This document shows positions 11,310-32,300 of a DNA stretch of 64,000 nt, one piece after another. A program made the position numbers and the translations under genes. The DNA is taken from positions 25,446,282 through 25,510,281 of the forward strand of contig NC_132893.1 of the NCBI RefSeq assembly GCF_030463535.1, in the 5' to 3' direction. Below the pieces are notes generated by a model, which made no database searches, was not told the origin of the DNA, and saw only the letters and a list, made by a program, of their open reading frames with translations. Every line of letters begins with the position of its first letter. The stretch's first letter is position 1. This stretch comes from Salminus brasiliensis. Lineage: Eukaryota > Chordata > Actinopteri > Characiformes > Bryconidae.

Positions 11310-12310
11310 TTTTTGGTTTAAAAAAAAAGAAACCCACCCTTCTGATGACATATCTTGAAGGTGGAAGGAATTGCTTTGGATGGGATTGTTGAAATGGGTG
11401 GGCTGTTGGAATGCTATTTTGTAGCCTATAGATCAACAGCTACGCTGGATGTGAGGAAAACTAGGAAACCTCCCTAGCCCAAAGCAGTTCCTACCATATG
11501 TTTTAAAATGGGGTAGACTGTTTGAAATGCTCATGCTAGTTTGTTTGTATTTTTTTACCCTGGAGGTCAGTGACTAGGCTGGCAGACAGAATTACTTAAA
11601 CACTGCACTGATTTCTGGTTTAAAAACTAGGAAATCCCACTTCTGAAAACATATCTGAAAGGTGCGAGGTATATGTTTAAAAAAATACAATTGCTTACGC
11701 TGGATTTTTAAATGGGTTGGACTTTTTGAAATGCTAATGCTAGTGTGGGCCTTGTCCCAATTCTCCCCTCCTTGAAGTTAACACTTTTATGAAGTTGTGG
11801 AAGGGCAGGTAAAAGGGGCTTGAACATTCAAGGTGTCACAGAATTTAGAGCAGAATTGGTGCACACTTTGCCTCACACCCCTTCACCCGTATAAGACACT
11901 GCTGCTAAAACGCAGTTGCCACAATGCTGAGTTTAACAGGTACTGCTATTTTTCCTGTGCTGCTGCTAAAATGGATAAGTGGTCAACAGCACAGAATGAT
12001 TTCACAGCATTTCTGTGACACTGTGTGTCACTGGATCGCAGTGGAACATGGGTAATTGCCTTCACGAAAGTATGATCTGATTTAGCCTTTACAAGATTGG
12101 TGCATCAAGTGCTCACAGGGGGCGCTCCTAAGTAGGCGTGCTGGGGAAATGAAAAGAAATGCCTTGCACTCTGGTGTGGACATGTGCAAACCAGGGGTGC
12201 ATGGGTTTAAGTGGTTATATGTTTTTGGCCTACAGATCAGTGGCTAGGTTGGCAGCCAGGATGGCTGAATACTGCAGATGTGAATACCACCAGGTGGGTG
12301 ACATATTTGC
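11310..12310. repeat. Cluster of diverged repeat units of about 300 bp
   Basis: Two segments starting near 11330 and 11620 share the order CCACTTCTGA, ACATATCT, AAGGT, GCTGGAT and AAATGGGT. Segments near 11565 and 12232 share AGTGACTAGGCTGGCAGACA versus AGTGGCTAGGTTGGCAGCCA. GACTGTTTGAAATGCTCATG (11518) pairs with GACTTTTTGAAATGCTAATG (11720). The cluster reads as a heavily diverged tandem or dispersed duplication without coding potential. Confidence 0.5.
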
Positions 12311-15139
12311 AAAATGCATGCTGGGTAATATAGTAAGAGAACACTGATGAACGACAACATGATAAAGATATGAAGTTGTGAATTCTGTGAAACTTATAGT
12401 GCCATAATGGGGGATACGAGTCTATAGAAAATGACTCAAAACATATTAAAAGGTAATGTTGAATAATGGGTGTCACTTCCTTTAATCTTTGGATCTTGGC
12501 TCACTAAAAGTTGACTAAACTGACATTAGGGTCTGATTAAGGCCTAAACTTTAAGCTGTCCAACAAAAAGAGATTGTATTTGACTTTACACTGAACAACA
12601 CGTATGTCATTGATTGAATTTATTACCAGCTTTAGCTGGAAAGTTACGTTTCTGATATCCACGCCTTTGGATGTTAAACATCCAAAGAGAGCTCCGGTGA
12701 TAAATGCCTGTGAATTAGTGACCGACCTCCTGTCCTGATGGTCCAACAGATTTATTATGATCTAAAGCTTTCTGGGAAGAACACTTCCTGCTAAAAAGCA
12801 CACGACGATAAGACAGTGAGCCATGTTGGTGGAAAAAGACCTGGGCTCTACATGTAGGTACAGGTTTGGAAGCAGTAATGCGAGTAGTACAGGATTCAGT
12901 TTTGCTGTCTGTCAAACAGTTCCAATTTTCTCTGAAAAGAGTTTCGAGGGGGTTTGGGGGGTTGTGTGTAAATTGGTTCCTCAACAGTTCCCTCATTGTT
13001 TTAAATGCCTTTCCACACCTGTTTGGGAGGGAAAAAACATCTCGCTTGAGACAGAAACCAGAGCTGAATGTTTCACAGGCCTTCCTTTATGGCCACTTTC
13101 GAGACTTGGCACAGGCTGATATTTTGAACATGGCTCACATGGTTTCAATAGCAAATGACTGAAGACGTTAAAGTGGGAAAAAAAATCGCACATCAATATT
13201 TACTCTTCAAATAAGGAAGGTATTTGGACACCAAATGTGAAGAATATAAAGTCCTGATAACAACCGTCTGCAAGTACCAGTCTCTGACGTTCAGAGTTCT
13301 GGAGGTTCCATCCAAACTGTCAGTTAATTACCACAATCATGGCATTCAATTAGAAGCTGCAGGCTCATGGCTCGGCCACATGCTGAGACGTGAACTGGCA
13401 AACTGGATCTTGAAGGGTAACTACCTGCAGATCTGAAAGTGGCGCTAATGCTTGCCAGAGAGGCTTATTTGTAGGATGTGGTCAAGAATCACACAATCAG
13501 GCTTTTTTTATATTAATTGAGTATTGAGCATGTGACACATCACACAGCAAATTCTACACTGGCATTTTACTGGACTGTAAATGGATGCCAGTGTGTGGTT
13601 AGTAGATATGTGGGATTCTAGGGTCTTTGGTGGGATCTCTGTAGTGCTTAGCCTGTTACTATTAATAATCCCTCTCTCTTGTGCTTGTGTACAAGTGCTA
13701 AGCTAACCCATTCAATATTTCTGAGTCTTTTCATGATCCAGAATGAGGTGCTACAAACCCCATGAGGACCAGGACCTCGCAGTGTGAGACCACAGGCAAT
13801 GTGTAAATGATAAAAAGCTGAAGGTGTAAATTACATCTCTGAACTGACAAACAAGCAGCATGCCATATGTCTGACATGTCAGCAGTGCTAATATCCAGGC
13901 GACTTGGTTGCACTGGCAATTTCAAATGGCAGGGCCTTAAACCTTCACTTCTGTTCAAGGAATCTGTTCTTCAGTTATTCACGTTTAGCTTTGTTGTAGG
14001 GTTTAATTTCCATCCGTTGTGATAGTTTAGCTCCTGGGCTGCTCTGCTGTTATCTAACTTACCAAAAAGAGAAGAATAGTGCCTAACAGATCTGATAGAC
14101 CTTTCACAGCAGATCTAGCGTATCCAGAGTGTCACTGATTTGATATATATATATATATACATATATAATATTTAGGCTACTCTACCCATGTTTTAGTTGT
14201 CCTGTTAGATGTTAAGGTTCACAGTCATTTGATAGAGCTGATTCTGTAGTTGTGTATAGTTGTACTGTTGTGGCTCAGATTACTGACAGCTCTAAGCACA
14301 GACGGAGAAGAAATGCAATGGAAGTGGTGACAACCTGCAGCAACATGCTGGTGGTGGTCTTCTGTCAACAATGACAGTCTTTTCACTAATGTCTGTTCAG
14401 TAAGTCAGGTTTTGTTCAGTGTGAGATCACAGTGAAGCACTAAAGGAATAAAAAAAACCTTGCAAATTCCTACAATTCTTTCATATGTAATTTGCATAAT
14501 CCAACTGTTAAGAGGTAAACTAAGCCATTCAAAGTGGTTTGATGTAAAATGTGCCGTAGAGGAACGTACTGAGTCAGAATTGTTCACAGTGGTGGTGATA
14601 GGAACCAGATGTCTGAAGAGTTCAGTGCCTCTAAAAGCACCTCACAGAAGATCATTACAGGAAGAGGTTTCGGGTTTGTTGATTGATGTCTTAGATATCG
14701 GTTTGTTTTGTGATGGTTTGAGATAAGGTTTTGACCCGAATGTTTTTTTTTTTTAACATAATCAATTCAAGATGGAGAGGACCATGCAGGGTGTTGTAAC
14801 AGAACACAGTATCTTTATCTACTGACATATAACATTTCAGAGGACAGGTGTAGGGCTTTCTACAGTCTATCACTTTTATCAAACCACTGCAAAAAACTCT
14901 GCTTACATCTCACCTAATTATGCTGCAATTTCGTAGAAACGTCTGTGGAATTCCACACAACCATTAGTCAGTCAGGGTCTATGCTAGCTAGTTCACTAGC
15001 TGCAAAACAACAAAGGCGGCTTCTGGCCTTCCGCTGAGCCCTAGTGGCTAGCTATTAACAAAATAGCCTACTTTTCACTCTCGTTTCTTTAACTGGCATG
15101 AATGATGAATAACTGACTGACTTTTTGAAGGACGAACTG
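12311..15139. other. Intergenic DNA, no gene seen
   Basis: Several open frames of 60-98 codons occur around 12.7-13.4 kb, but none resembles a known family, none has consistent splice signals and several overlap on opposite strands. A (TA)n run is present at about 14142-14166. Confidence 0.5.
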
Positions 15140-15420
15140 ACTAGTCCCTGCTGAAAAAAGCTGAGCTGAAAAACAAGCATAGTTAATGGTTTAGCTGATC
15201 TACAAGCATGATCAACCTGACCAAGCTAAACAACCAGTATGACCAAGCTTGACCAAGCTCACCAAAATTTAAACCTACTAACCTACACTATGCTGGTAAG
15301 AGCTGGTTAAGCAGGGTATGTAGGGTATGTTTTTGCCTGGATGACCAGCTTTCTAACAGCTTAGACCATCTGAAACTAGCTCAACTAGTCTTGTGCTGGA
15401 TTTCTCAGCAAATGTATCAC
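15140..15420. repeat. Degenerate AGCTGGT/ACCAAGCT repeat cluster
   Basis: Repeated variants of GACCAAGCT, ACCAGTATG, GAGCTGGTTAAG and GATGACCAGCTTT, on both strands, are typical of a short imperfect repeat common in fish genomes. No open frame of note. Confidence 0.5.
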
Positions 15421-15772
15421 ACACTATCACACCTTCAAAAAACCTTTGTATTTCTGTGTTTTTTATTTTTGACATCCTTTGAATCTGGCTGTTCTTTCCA
15501 TTGTGTCAAATTTTCAAGTTGAATGGACAAACAGAAATGTTCCAAAGTGACTTGGAACTAAACCTTACATTGGCTTCCATTAAAAGTTAATATGTTTGTC
15601 CTTTGTGTAAACTTGACAAACATGACAGTGACGATAAGTGAAGAACTCTGCTTTTAATTTAACTTCATATTAACATGGACCTCTAATGTATGTCATTGAT
15701 CACCTAGTGGTTGAATTGACATTTCAGCAATGGTGGTAAAATTGCTTCAGGGTGGTAAAATGGTGTTTTACT

Positions 15773-15784
15773 GCCACCTGCTGG
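15773..15784 (-). promoter_or_regulatory. CTCF-like motif
   Basis: The minus strand reads CCAGCAGGTGGC, a full match to the CTCF core CCASYAGRKGGC. Such matches also occur by chance and in repeats; occupancy is unknown. Confidence 0.35.
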
Positions 15785-16194
15785 TCTACAGATGTCTTGC
15801 ACAACTGAATGCACACAGCTTTGGCTTTAATTAATGCAATAGATTAATATTACGTAACATATTGTTGTGGTCATTCATATTTAATTATTTTTTCAAATAC
15901 GATGCTTCATGTGAATGAGAGGGCACTGAGTCATTTAATGTAAAACAAGTCTGTTTTAAGGTCTTAGTTTCATTGGTGGAGGTCTGGTTGTTTGGCTACC
16001 TACAGTAAAGTTAATTGCACAAGCACCTGTAAGATCCTGATTCAAGACAGCAGAGTGAAGGAAAGCCTATAGAAATTATTCTATTTGAATGTTTACTTCA
16101 TTCAGAAAATGATTTTTTGTTTGCGTAGAAAAAAATGCTAATAACAACCAAGTGAGAGTCAATGCAGAGAATTTGAAAAGCATGCCGGATTTTA

Positions 16195-16213
16195 AACACA
16201 CACACACACACAC
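16195..16213. repeat. (AC)n microsatellite
   Basis: A run of about nine AC units. Confidence 0.9.
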
Positions 16214-16844
16214 TTTGCAGGCAGCCCGAGAGAGTACACTGAGATTGAGTCCACTCTCTAGCACAAGTCAATACAGCTATTGCTGCAGATATGGATTCTG
16301 GGCAGCAAATGGCACCGTGGTTGATTAGGCGATCAATCTGTGTTTCATATCATTCTGTAGGCCAGATTTCTGTTCTATACATAATTTATTTTTTGGCCAG
16401 AGTAAACACTGGAAGATTGATGAGCAAGTCAGCAATGAACTGAGTGGTCTGAGTGGACAGCTCTTCTCTCTTTAAGATGCTATGGAGCAGTGCTCTCCAG
16501 GCCTGCTTTTGCAGAACTAGCTTAGTGCAGACTTTGGATCCAACCCTGATTCACCCCCTGATTATTAGTGCCTTCACGAGTCTGATTGGCTAAATGGGAT
16601 GTGTTAGATCTGGGCTAAGACCTGTAGGAAGGAATATTGGAGACCACTGCCATAGAGCAAACATTTACATTGTCCGTTACTTTAATATGGAGAACTGAGC
16701 CGAATTGATTGGCTGTCTTGCATTGTGCCCTTTTTCAAAAAGAATTCACAGCTGAAACAGAACTTTAATATGAATGGACGGAGTCAAACAGCACTAGGCT
16801 TAATGGGTGGAGATATGCACATGAGTTGGTTCTTTTTACATCCA

Positions 16845-17108
16845 ATGCCTGGTTAACACTACACAATTCTAGTCCTGAGATTGCCAACATAAGCCTTAGG
16901 TTGGTGGCAAATCAGCATCCGTGTGTCTCGTTGTTTTAAGTGCTGAAAGACACAATCCAAGAGCTTGCCAAGTAATCAAAAATGCCTCACAGGCCCCCAA
17001 CAAATGTCTAGCAGGTTTAATATCTGGACCTGTCAGTGACTCTAAATTCAGTAGTGTGAAGTGTTGCGATTGGCTACATCGCAAGAAAGCGCAAGATACA
17101 GGGTGAGA
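16845..17108 (+). mobile_element. hAT-like non-autonomous element, diverged copy
   Basis: GGTTAACACTACACAATTCT at the left, then GTGCTGAAAGACACAATCC, CTCTAAATTCAGTAGTGTGA and GTGTTGCGATTGGCTACATC parallel the element at 43768-44240 (CTACACAATTTTAGCCCC, CTGCTGAAAGACGTGATC, CTCTAAATCTAGTAGTGTGA). It has no coding capacity. The superfamily is inferred from the TAGTGTGAA-type ends. Confidence 0.5.
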
Positions 17109-17556
17109 AGAAAGCCGAACATGGAGTCTGCATGTTTGTATGTCAGTTTTCTATTCCATATTTTTTTCTTGTGTGTTTTCAGTCTGTATAATTACATTTA
17201 CGTATCATTTCAAACTTCTATGCTTAGAAAAGCAAGATAACAGTTTCCATAATGTAATTCCATAACGCTTGAATTGTGTCTGAGACCAGTTACACTTGTC
17301 ATAGTGATTAAAATAGCTTTTGATAAACTAAAGGATAAAAAATGGTACATAATGGAGTTGATAAAACAGTTTTAGAAACACAGTTTTGAGAAAACACAGT
17401 AGACAATTACAGAACATGGTCATTTAGGTAACATGTAGTACTAAACATAACAGCAGTGGTTATTATATTTCTGTTATACACATATACACACTCCAGTAAG
17501 AATACCTAATATTGGGAATAACCACGCTTTGCTTGGATGACTCTAGTGGTACATTG

Positions 17557-17995
17557 TGGCATGGACTGTATTAGGTGATTGAAGGTGTTCATTATAGAGG
17601 TTATCTGGGCCACGACGGAGCCTTGATTGCTCTATAGCACTCGCCGGACTCGCTGTCCTCCTCTGGCCTGTGGGGCACCACTATTATGCCATTGGGAGAC
17701 ACTCAAAGTGTGAGTAGTTCACTCTCGCTACACCTTCACTACAGTGGCTCTAGAACATCCCACAAAGTTAGCAGTTTCTGAGATGCTACCCCCTTTTGCC
17801 TGGTTTCCTATTATCAAGCCTATTTGTCAGTTATCAGTTTGTTCTAAACTGGGGTGGTCATAATTCTCAACGGCGTAACAGTGGTGCCCCTCAGGCCACT
17901 GATGCCAGAGGGGACCAACAACTAGTGCCACGGCCACAACAGACTAGTTAACCGCTACAGTAAACACCTCCATCACCTAATACAGTCCATGCCAT
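17557..17995. mobile_element. Non-autonomous element with 33-bp terminal inverted repeats
   Basis: GGCATGGACTGTATTAGGTG at 17559 and its reverse complement CACCTAATACAGTCCATGCC at 17974 are perfect mirror copies, and similarity extends to about 33 bp on each arm. The interior of about 370 bp has no open frame. The family was not identified, and no target duplication could be confirmed. Confidence 0.6.
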
Positions 17996-17999
17996 GTCT

Positions 18000-19410
18000 T
18001 ACTAGTGTAATTTGAGCCAATGGTGGTTAGTCCCACTATTAGTTATGTGGTAATACTATGATTTGTATGAGTTGACTCGATTTGTTTGAGTTGACAATGC
18101 TTACTCAGCTTTTTGTTAACCACATTTTAAACTAGAACCATATCCAGTGTAGAGTAAAAGGGAGACAAAGAAGGGCTCGTTAATGGTTTGGAAATTTATT
18201 TTTAATCTCAATAAGACAAATGCATGTCTGACGGTGGAACAAAGACTCCAAGTTACATTTGTCTGAATTATTCATTTTCAGTTTTATACAGTAGTTGAAC
18301 TACTGAAAATCTATATTATAGACTATAATTCCTCTCTTCTACTGCGCTTCTAACGTGCTCACACAACGTATTTGTTGTTACAGCATGTAGGTCTAATGAG
18401 CCTCACTGATTTGGGGATTTCCAAATCAAACATTTTTATTTATATTGTCTACAGTGATGAAACATACAGAACTGTGTTCAGAGAAATACTGTTAAGTGCT
18501 TTGTATCAGACACAAGCCTATTCACAGAGAAGCAAAGCAGATTCTCACAGTGAACAAAGCTTAAGAGAATACCAACAGGCTCAACAGCATTGTACACCGC
18601 AGTGAACGCATCTGTCCAGTCTGTAACACATTCCTCTGCTGCCTTGTGCATGCAAAACAGTGGCAGTCGTCTTCGGCAACCATGGCAGTTCAAATCGTCA
18701 TGTAACCTGACATTCCTTAAGTGCTCTCAGTTTCTCACTGGCTCATTCACAGTGGTGAGAAGACAACGTAGAAGTGCAAAGTAACGTTATTTTGGCTGGA
18801 GCCACATCATCGTATCGACATAAGCAGTAAAATTCAGGCAGATTGTTAGGTTAAAGGACTAAAAGCACTATCAGAGCAGAACTATTTATTTCAGAGCAAT
18901 TCGGCCATCAATGAACATTTTTACACGCAACTTCATATTTATCACAATCAGAATGAGTAGGAAGCACTGTTGAGAAGTGGCCTTTCCTCATCATTTGCTT
19001 TTAGCGATGAATTTTCTCAAGGCAAATTAGCATTGTTTAGCTGTTAAGGGTGCATCTCCCCTGGCTACTGCTTAAAATGTAAAGGCTGACAAAGCAAACC
19101 ACAGCCATTAATCCTGATCATATAAAGAGGACCAGGGAGCGGATCATGTATTAAAACAGAACTGATCTAAATTCAGTTTATTGTGCTAATGAGGCAGTAT
19201 ATGCTGACTGTACAAGTTCATTCTGAGATCACAATTGAAATGACTAGTGATCGTTTTTAGCAGATACATATATGACACCATGTTGCCGTGGGCTTACAAA
19301 CTATAATGTCACACTGCGGCTAAGAAACAAGCCAATAGTGTCGTTCATGGCTTCTATGTCACAGACGAATATGTTACTGAAAACTTGCCTAAAGTTAAGT
19401 GTCAAATTTG
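18000..19410. other. Intergenic DNA downstream of ctxn3
   Basis: AT-rich DNA without recognisable genes. Further AATAAA signals on the minus strand at about 18885-18890 and 19177-19182 could be alternative ctxn3 polyadenylation sites. Confidence 0.5.
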
Positions 19411-19412
19411 GC

Positions 19413-19418
19413 TTTATT
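19413..19418 (-). terminator. ctxn3: Candidate ctxn3 polyadenylation signal
   Basis: The nearest AATAAA I see below the ctxn3 stop on the minus strand; its use would give a 3' UTR of roughly 650-670 nt. It is inferred from position only. Confidence 0.35.
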
Positions 19419-20066
19419 AAATAAAAGGCCCTTTTAATTAGCCATAAGCACTACATAAACACATCCTAATCTAATGAGTTGAAGCTGCATTAATAGTAAC
19501 AGTGCATACCTTAAGGCTCATCACGTTAATTGACAGAAGCGTTTACCTATGAAGTATTTATGAAGTGCTTATAAAGGGTCATTAGAAAGAGTTGTCCTCT
19601 ACAGGTGTCTACTTGGCAGTTTACAACAGTGCAGATGGTGTGAGTGTAAAGAGGAAGGGGTGCATTTAGAGGGAGACAGTGATAGGGCTACCCTGTACGA
19701 GTGGGGCCACGGCACAGAGGAGCCATGGGCCAGTCCAGAGTGCTTCTGGGGTCACTCAGAATCCCCGACTGCTCCATTCAAAAAGACTCCCTGTTTGTGA
19801 AAGAGGCAGAGTGTATGTGACTCAGTATTTTCTAATTCGAGGAGAGGACCGATATTTGCGATAAGCTTGTCATGTCACTAACCATGCACCAACTTTTAGG
19901 TCACATTGTGTCATTTATGTTTTTGTGCCTGACCAAACAGCATTGGAGTCTGTAGTTGCGCGTGTTATGTGTGTGTCTGTGTGTAGTTTGGAGTGTATCC
20001 TGTCCCAAGATGTTTGCCTTGTGTGTGTGTGTGTTTGTGTGCACTGTGTATGTGTTTGCGCCTACT
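19419..20066 (-). other. ctxn3: Probable ctxn3 3' UTR
   Basis: Sequence directly downstream of the ctxn3 stop. It includes a GT/AC-rich tract at about 19966-20056. No other gene is visible here. Confidence 0.45.
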
Positions 20067-28560
<8,494 letters not shown>

Positions 28561-28835
28561 ACCAAGCAGTGTCAATGCGGTACCGTTAACCTTGCTTTCT
28601 TACGATTCAGGCTCGCGTCCGCTCAACAAGTGCAATGGCAGGTGAGAAACCTGTCGTCATATCGACTCTCCGTCGGTCCTCGTTTGGCTTTTCACGCAGA
28701 GCCGCGACCGAACAGCGACCCTGACTACGACAAGCCTGCGAAAGAGTTTGAGGGTACCTTTGTCTCCCCGCGGGAATGTGGGCTCCATTTCCAGAGTTAG
28801 AGTGAAAACCTGAGGGGTTCGCCCATTCTACCACC

Positions 28836-28858
28836 TTCCTCCTCCTCCTCCTCCTCTT
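28836..28858. repeat. (CCT)n run
   Basis: A trinucleotide CCT/CTC run in the CpG-rich block. Confidence 0.85.
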
Positions 28859-28967
28859 CCTCGCCCCTTCGGTTCCGGCACACGGAGGCGAAGCGAGGCG
28901 TACGAATAACGCACAAACAAGGAAAGAAACTGCGGTCCTTATCTTTCACTGAGAATCAACAGTGGCC

Positions 28968-29007
28968 TCCTCCTCCTCCTCCTCCTCCTCCTCCTCCACC
29001 TCCTCCG
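28968..29007. repeat. (CCT)n run, longer
   Basis: About ten CCT units followed by imperfect ones. It generates polyserine and polyglutamate frames on the two strands that are not considered real proteins. Confidence 0.9.
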
Positions 29008-29399
29008 CCCTCACGGCGCCTGTAACGGTCGCCCTGAGCCTCGGCGCGCGCACTTGCGCCTCGCGCCGCCGATGTGCGCGTGAGAGTGGAGGAGTGCTGC
29101 TCACTGCTGCTGGTCTTTTTATTTCACACCCGTATTCAGAGCAACCCCACCAACCTGCGTTACGTTTGGTTAGTAGTGTAGCCACCCGCACTACGATTGG
29201 TTAAGAGGTTAAACCGAACGCATAAGCAGCTCTCCGATTGGCTAGTTAGTTTCCCGCTGTCTGCGTCGGGATTGGTTAGGAGTTTTTGAGCTGTCACGAG
29301 CTGTTCGCTGCTTGGCCAGTGGGTTCGCTACCTTCTCTAGGATTGGTGGGTGGAAGGGGTGGGCGGGCAGATGAATAAAATATCGATACTTTCGATACT

Positions 29400-32300
29400 G
29401 ATTTTTGTCTGAGAATCAATTTTCAAAAAATATATATATAAATATGTATAAAAAAAGTAAAAGTCACTTCTGGGTGGATAACGGTTAGCAGATGTGAGCG
29501 CCATTTAACAATAAACACTATAGAACTTCAACCTGCAGTTTTTTGCCTGCTCCTGAGGCGTAACAGTCAGCTACAAACAGAACAAACATCTACATAGATC
29601 AGCTTTATCAATGCTATTAATAATATTCTACAACACTGTGTCCTCTACAGCTGGATTTGGCCATACGTATCTCGCTGACTAGCTTATCTGTTTGCTTTTC
29701 AGCCACGATGCAGAATTTCTCAGTTTAGCCAGACAACAAAAATCCAAAGTCTAGTCTGTCTAATAATGCTTTGTGAAATGCTGCTCTGCTTGAGGTAAAT
29801 GTAGCTGTTAGCTGATCTACAAATCAGGCAGTCCAGAATGTCATGGTCAAACTCATTGAAACATCACCATTGAATTGTTCTCAGTCTGAACAATGAGGAT
29901 AGCAAGCCAGCGAACGGGTGAATGAGTCTCAGTGGTAAAAGCATTAAGCCTTACTATTCTTGAACAAAACTAGGCCCTTACCCTGTGTCCTCTTGGAAAC
30001 ATGCCTAAAATAGACGCCTGTAGACAAATTTGTGATGTAAGTGTGGATGTTGTAGTATAGCGTTCATTTCTGACTAAATGCATAAGAATGTGCTTTATGA
30101 GTCTGACATTATTTTGAATAGAGCACGTTCAGTGTAAGCTACTAAGCTTTACTGTTAAATGAAAACATTCAGTTGGTTTCCATTTTAAAGTATACAACAG
30201 CGGCAGATGGTAAAAAAAAAAAAATCCTGACGACCAATAAAAGCCTGTATGTTCTCTTTAATGAAGTCATGTGGAGATCCAGATTTCCCCTTGAAGCAAA
30301 CTGTGATGCATGTGATGCATGTTATCATTAATCCTGAAGGTTAAATTAAGCCACAATATTATGGTAGAAGTTAAAAATGCTCATTAGAAAGACATCACAG
30401 ACATGTAGAGAACAGTCTAACAGCTGAGATTTCCCAGACTGAAGCCACACTGGCAGTTCATTTATGCCTTGCACCCCACTAAGGCTTCAATATTTAGCCT
30501 GTGTGGATCTATACCACAGGTCTCCCCGTTCCGGGAAGGCATGGGCTCTTCCTGTTAGTATGGGGTTTCCCCCAGTAGCATGCTCGGTATCTCCCTTTGC
30601 TGGACCAGGCTACTGCTGGGAGATCTTTGACTGCTCAGCAGGTGTGTTGTCAGGTACAGCTTGTCAGGATGAGGTTTCCCTGGTGGTTCACCCCCCAGAA
30701 TACCATCAGAGGCAGGTGGTGTTGCGGTTGTGAGGGAGCAGGTGGTAGTCATCCTTGCACCCAGCCAGTGATTTCATTTCCATCTCCTGCGTGCAGTGGA
30801 CTGAGGCACGGTGATGGAAAGTCAGCAGGATGTAGCTGGGAGCTAAATTGATTTCAGCGCAAACTTGCCGCTCTGGTAGGCGGACTACGTGCCCCGTAAC
30901 AGTAGGTGAGGTTTGGCCCTTATGCAACAGCACTACACAGCCTCAAAACCCTATTTGCCATCTGCTTTGCACAACTGTCTGGCAGGCATATGTAGAGGGA
31001 GCTTTTTTTTCAGGTGAGATAATGCTGTTCTTTCTTGAGGAACGGCGTATACTGTGATAAGATGTATATCTGAAGGCATTACTAGGTGCTTATGGCCATC
31101 CAGCACCCATATAAGACTAATGGACATCCCACAGACAAAAAGTATATTCAATGAGGAAACAATTAACAATGTATTTGCATGTTTCATCCACAGATATATA
31201 GATATTGAGAGATCCAGATGTAAATATGTGACATTTCTTATAGGGACATATTACGCCTATTTTTTTCTTCTAATGGAAAATTTGAAATAGTTCAGGCCAG
31301 TGAACCGGTACAATGAGTTATCCTACACTGAAGAAAGGATGTGACTACGCCCGTTTATCTACCACCACCCATTAAGCATTAACAGTTACTATTACTCTCT
31401 GTGAATCTTTACTTTCTGTGAGTCAGTCAGAGTGGAAGTCATACCACTGCAGTGTTTCTTAGGAGATAATGACTCTTTTCTCTGTGTAAAATAGGCATCA
31501 CTGGTACATTTTTTGTTTATAGTTTTAACAACAAACACATTTTTCAGAAATTCTTACACTCAAAAAAAATATTGAAGCTACTATCATGATTGATGAGAAT
31601 AAACAGTGGTGATTTGGTGGCTCTTGAGTCATCAATCATCAAGAATCATCAAGAGGACACAGGTTGATGTTTGTAATACCACAGCTATCCTTGGTTGGGT
31701 TGGTAGGATATCCCCCTGCGTAACCCAATACTCAATACAATGCCAGCAATACAATATTAGCGTTCATCTATAACCATCTTCAGCTGTCCAATTCCTTTAT
31801 TTTAGCAGCAGTTAAACAAGAAGTGCATAGCTGGCTTCATGTGTCTTGGAGAAATCACATGTAAGCTGGGAGCTCTGGAATTGTGTGATCCAGCAGTCCT
31901 AGCTAGAGGGTCAGAATAGGAAATATGCAAACATTCAAGATTACCTCAGAATTAGAGGCATCCTGCAAAAAGGAATGGAAATCCAACAACAAAAGACTTT
32001 TAGCTGCTACAAAATGCACCTGCAAGCTGTTATTTCTGACAAAATAGGGGTAATAAATATAGAACAGAATGGAATAACTGTGCATTAGTTGTGTAATGTT
32101 TAAATGTTTTGCTAAGGATGCTTAAGCGTTTGCATAAGGCTGTATGAACGTGGCGTTTCCAATAAATCTTTCCCTTGAAATCAGCCCATGAGTGTATTTT
32201 TGCATCATTGTCAACACTTCTCCAAGCATTAAAGCAAGAGAGTGTCAGATTCGAACCCTCTTGCTCTCAGATGCACATAGGTTGTCAGCTTCTTGCTGAA

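Larger units (their letters stand above)
28570..29380 (-). promoter_or_regulatory. CpG-rich block with four CCAAT boxes; candidate ctxn3 promoter and non-coding exon 1
   Basis: Outside the two ends of the window this is the only strongly GC- and CpG-rich block. ATTGG on the plus strand (CCAAT on the minus strand) occurs at 29196-29200, 29237-29241, 29271-29275 and 29342-29346, with a GGGCGGGC GC box at 29361-29368. An AATAAAAA TATA-like string lies at about 29116-29124, suggesting a minus-strand start near 29090. A possible splice donor (GAATC|GTAAGA) sits at 28604/28603. The layout fits a minus-strand promoter with a 5' exon of about 480 nt, and ctxn3 is the next minus-strand gene needing an upstream exon. 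The link to ctxn3 is inference; an unrelated non-coding RNA is the alternative. Confidence 0.5.

Noticed and set aside
12823..13162. Two overlapping 98-codon plus-strand frames and an opposing minus-strand frame
   Set aside because: Mutually overlapping frames on both strands without homology are more likely chance than coding.
28946..29191. Polyglutamate/polyserine frames in the CpG block
   Set aside because: Produced by the (CCT)n repeat; no homology and no start in good context.
32248..32262. CAGATTCGAACCCTC as a possible tRNA T arm
   Set aside because: No acceptor stem, A box or SINE body could be found near it.
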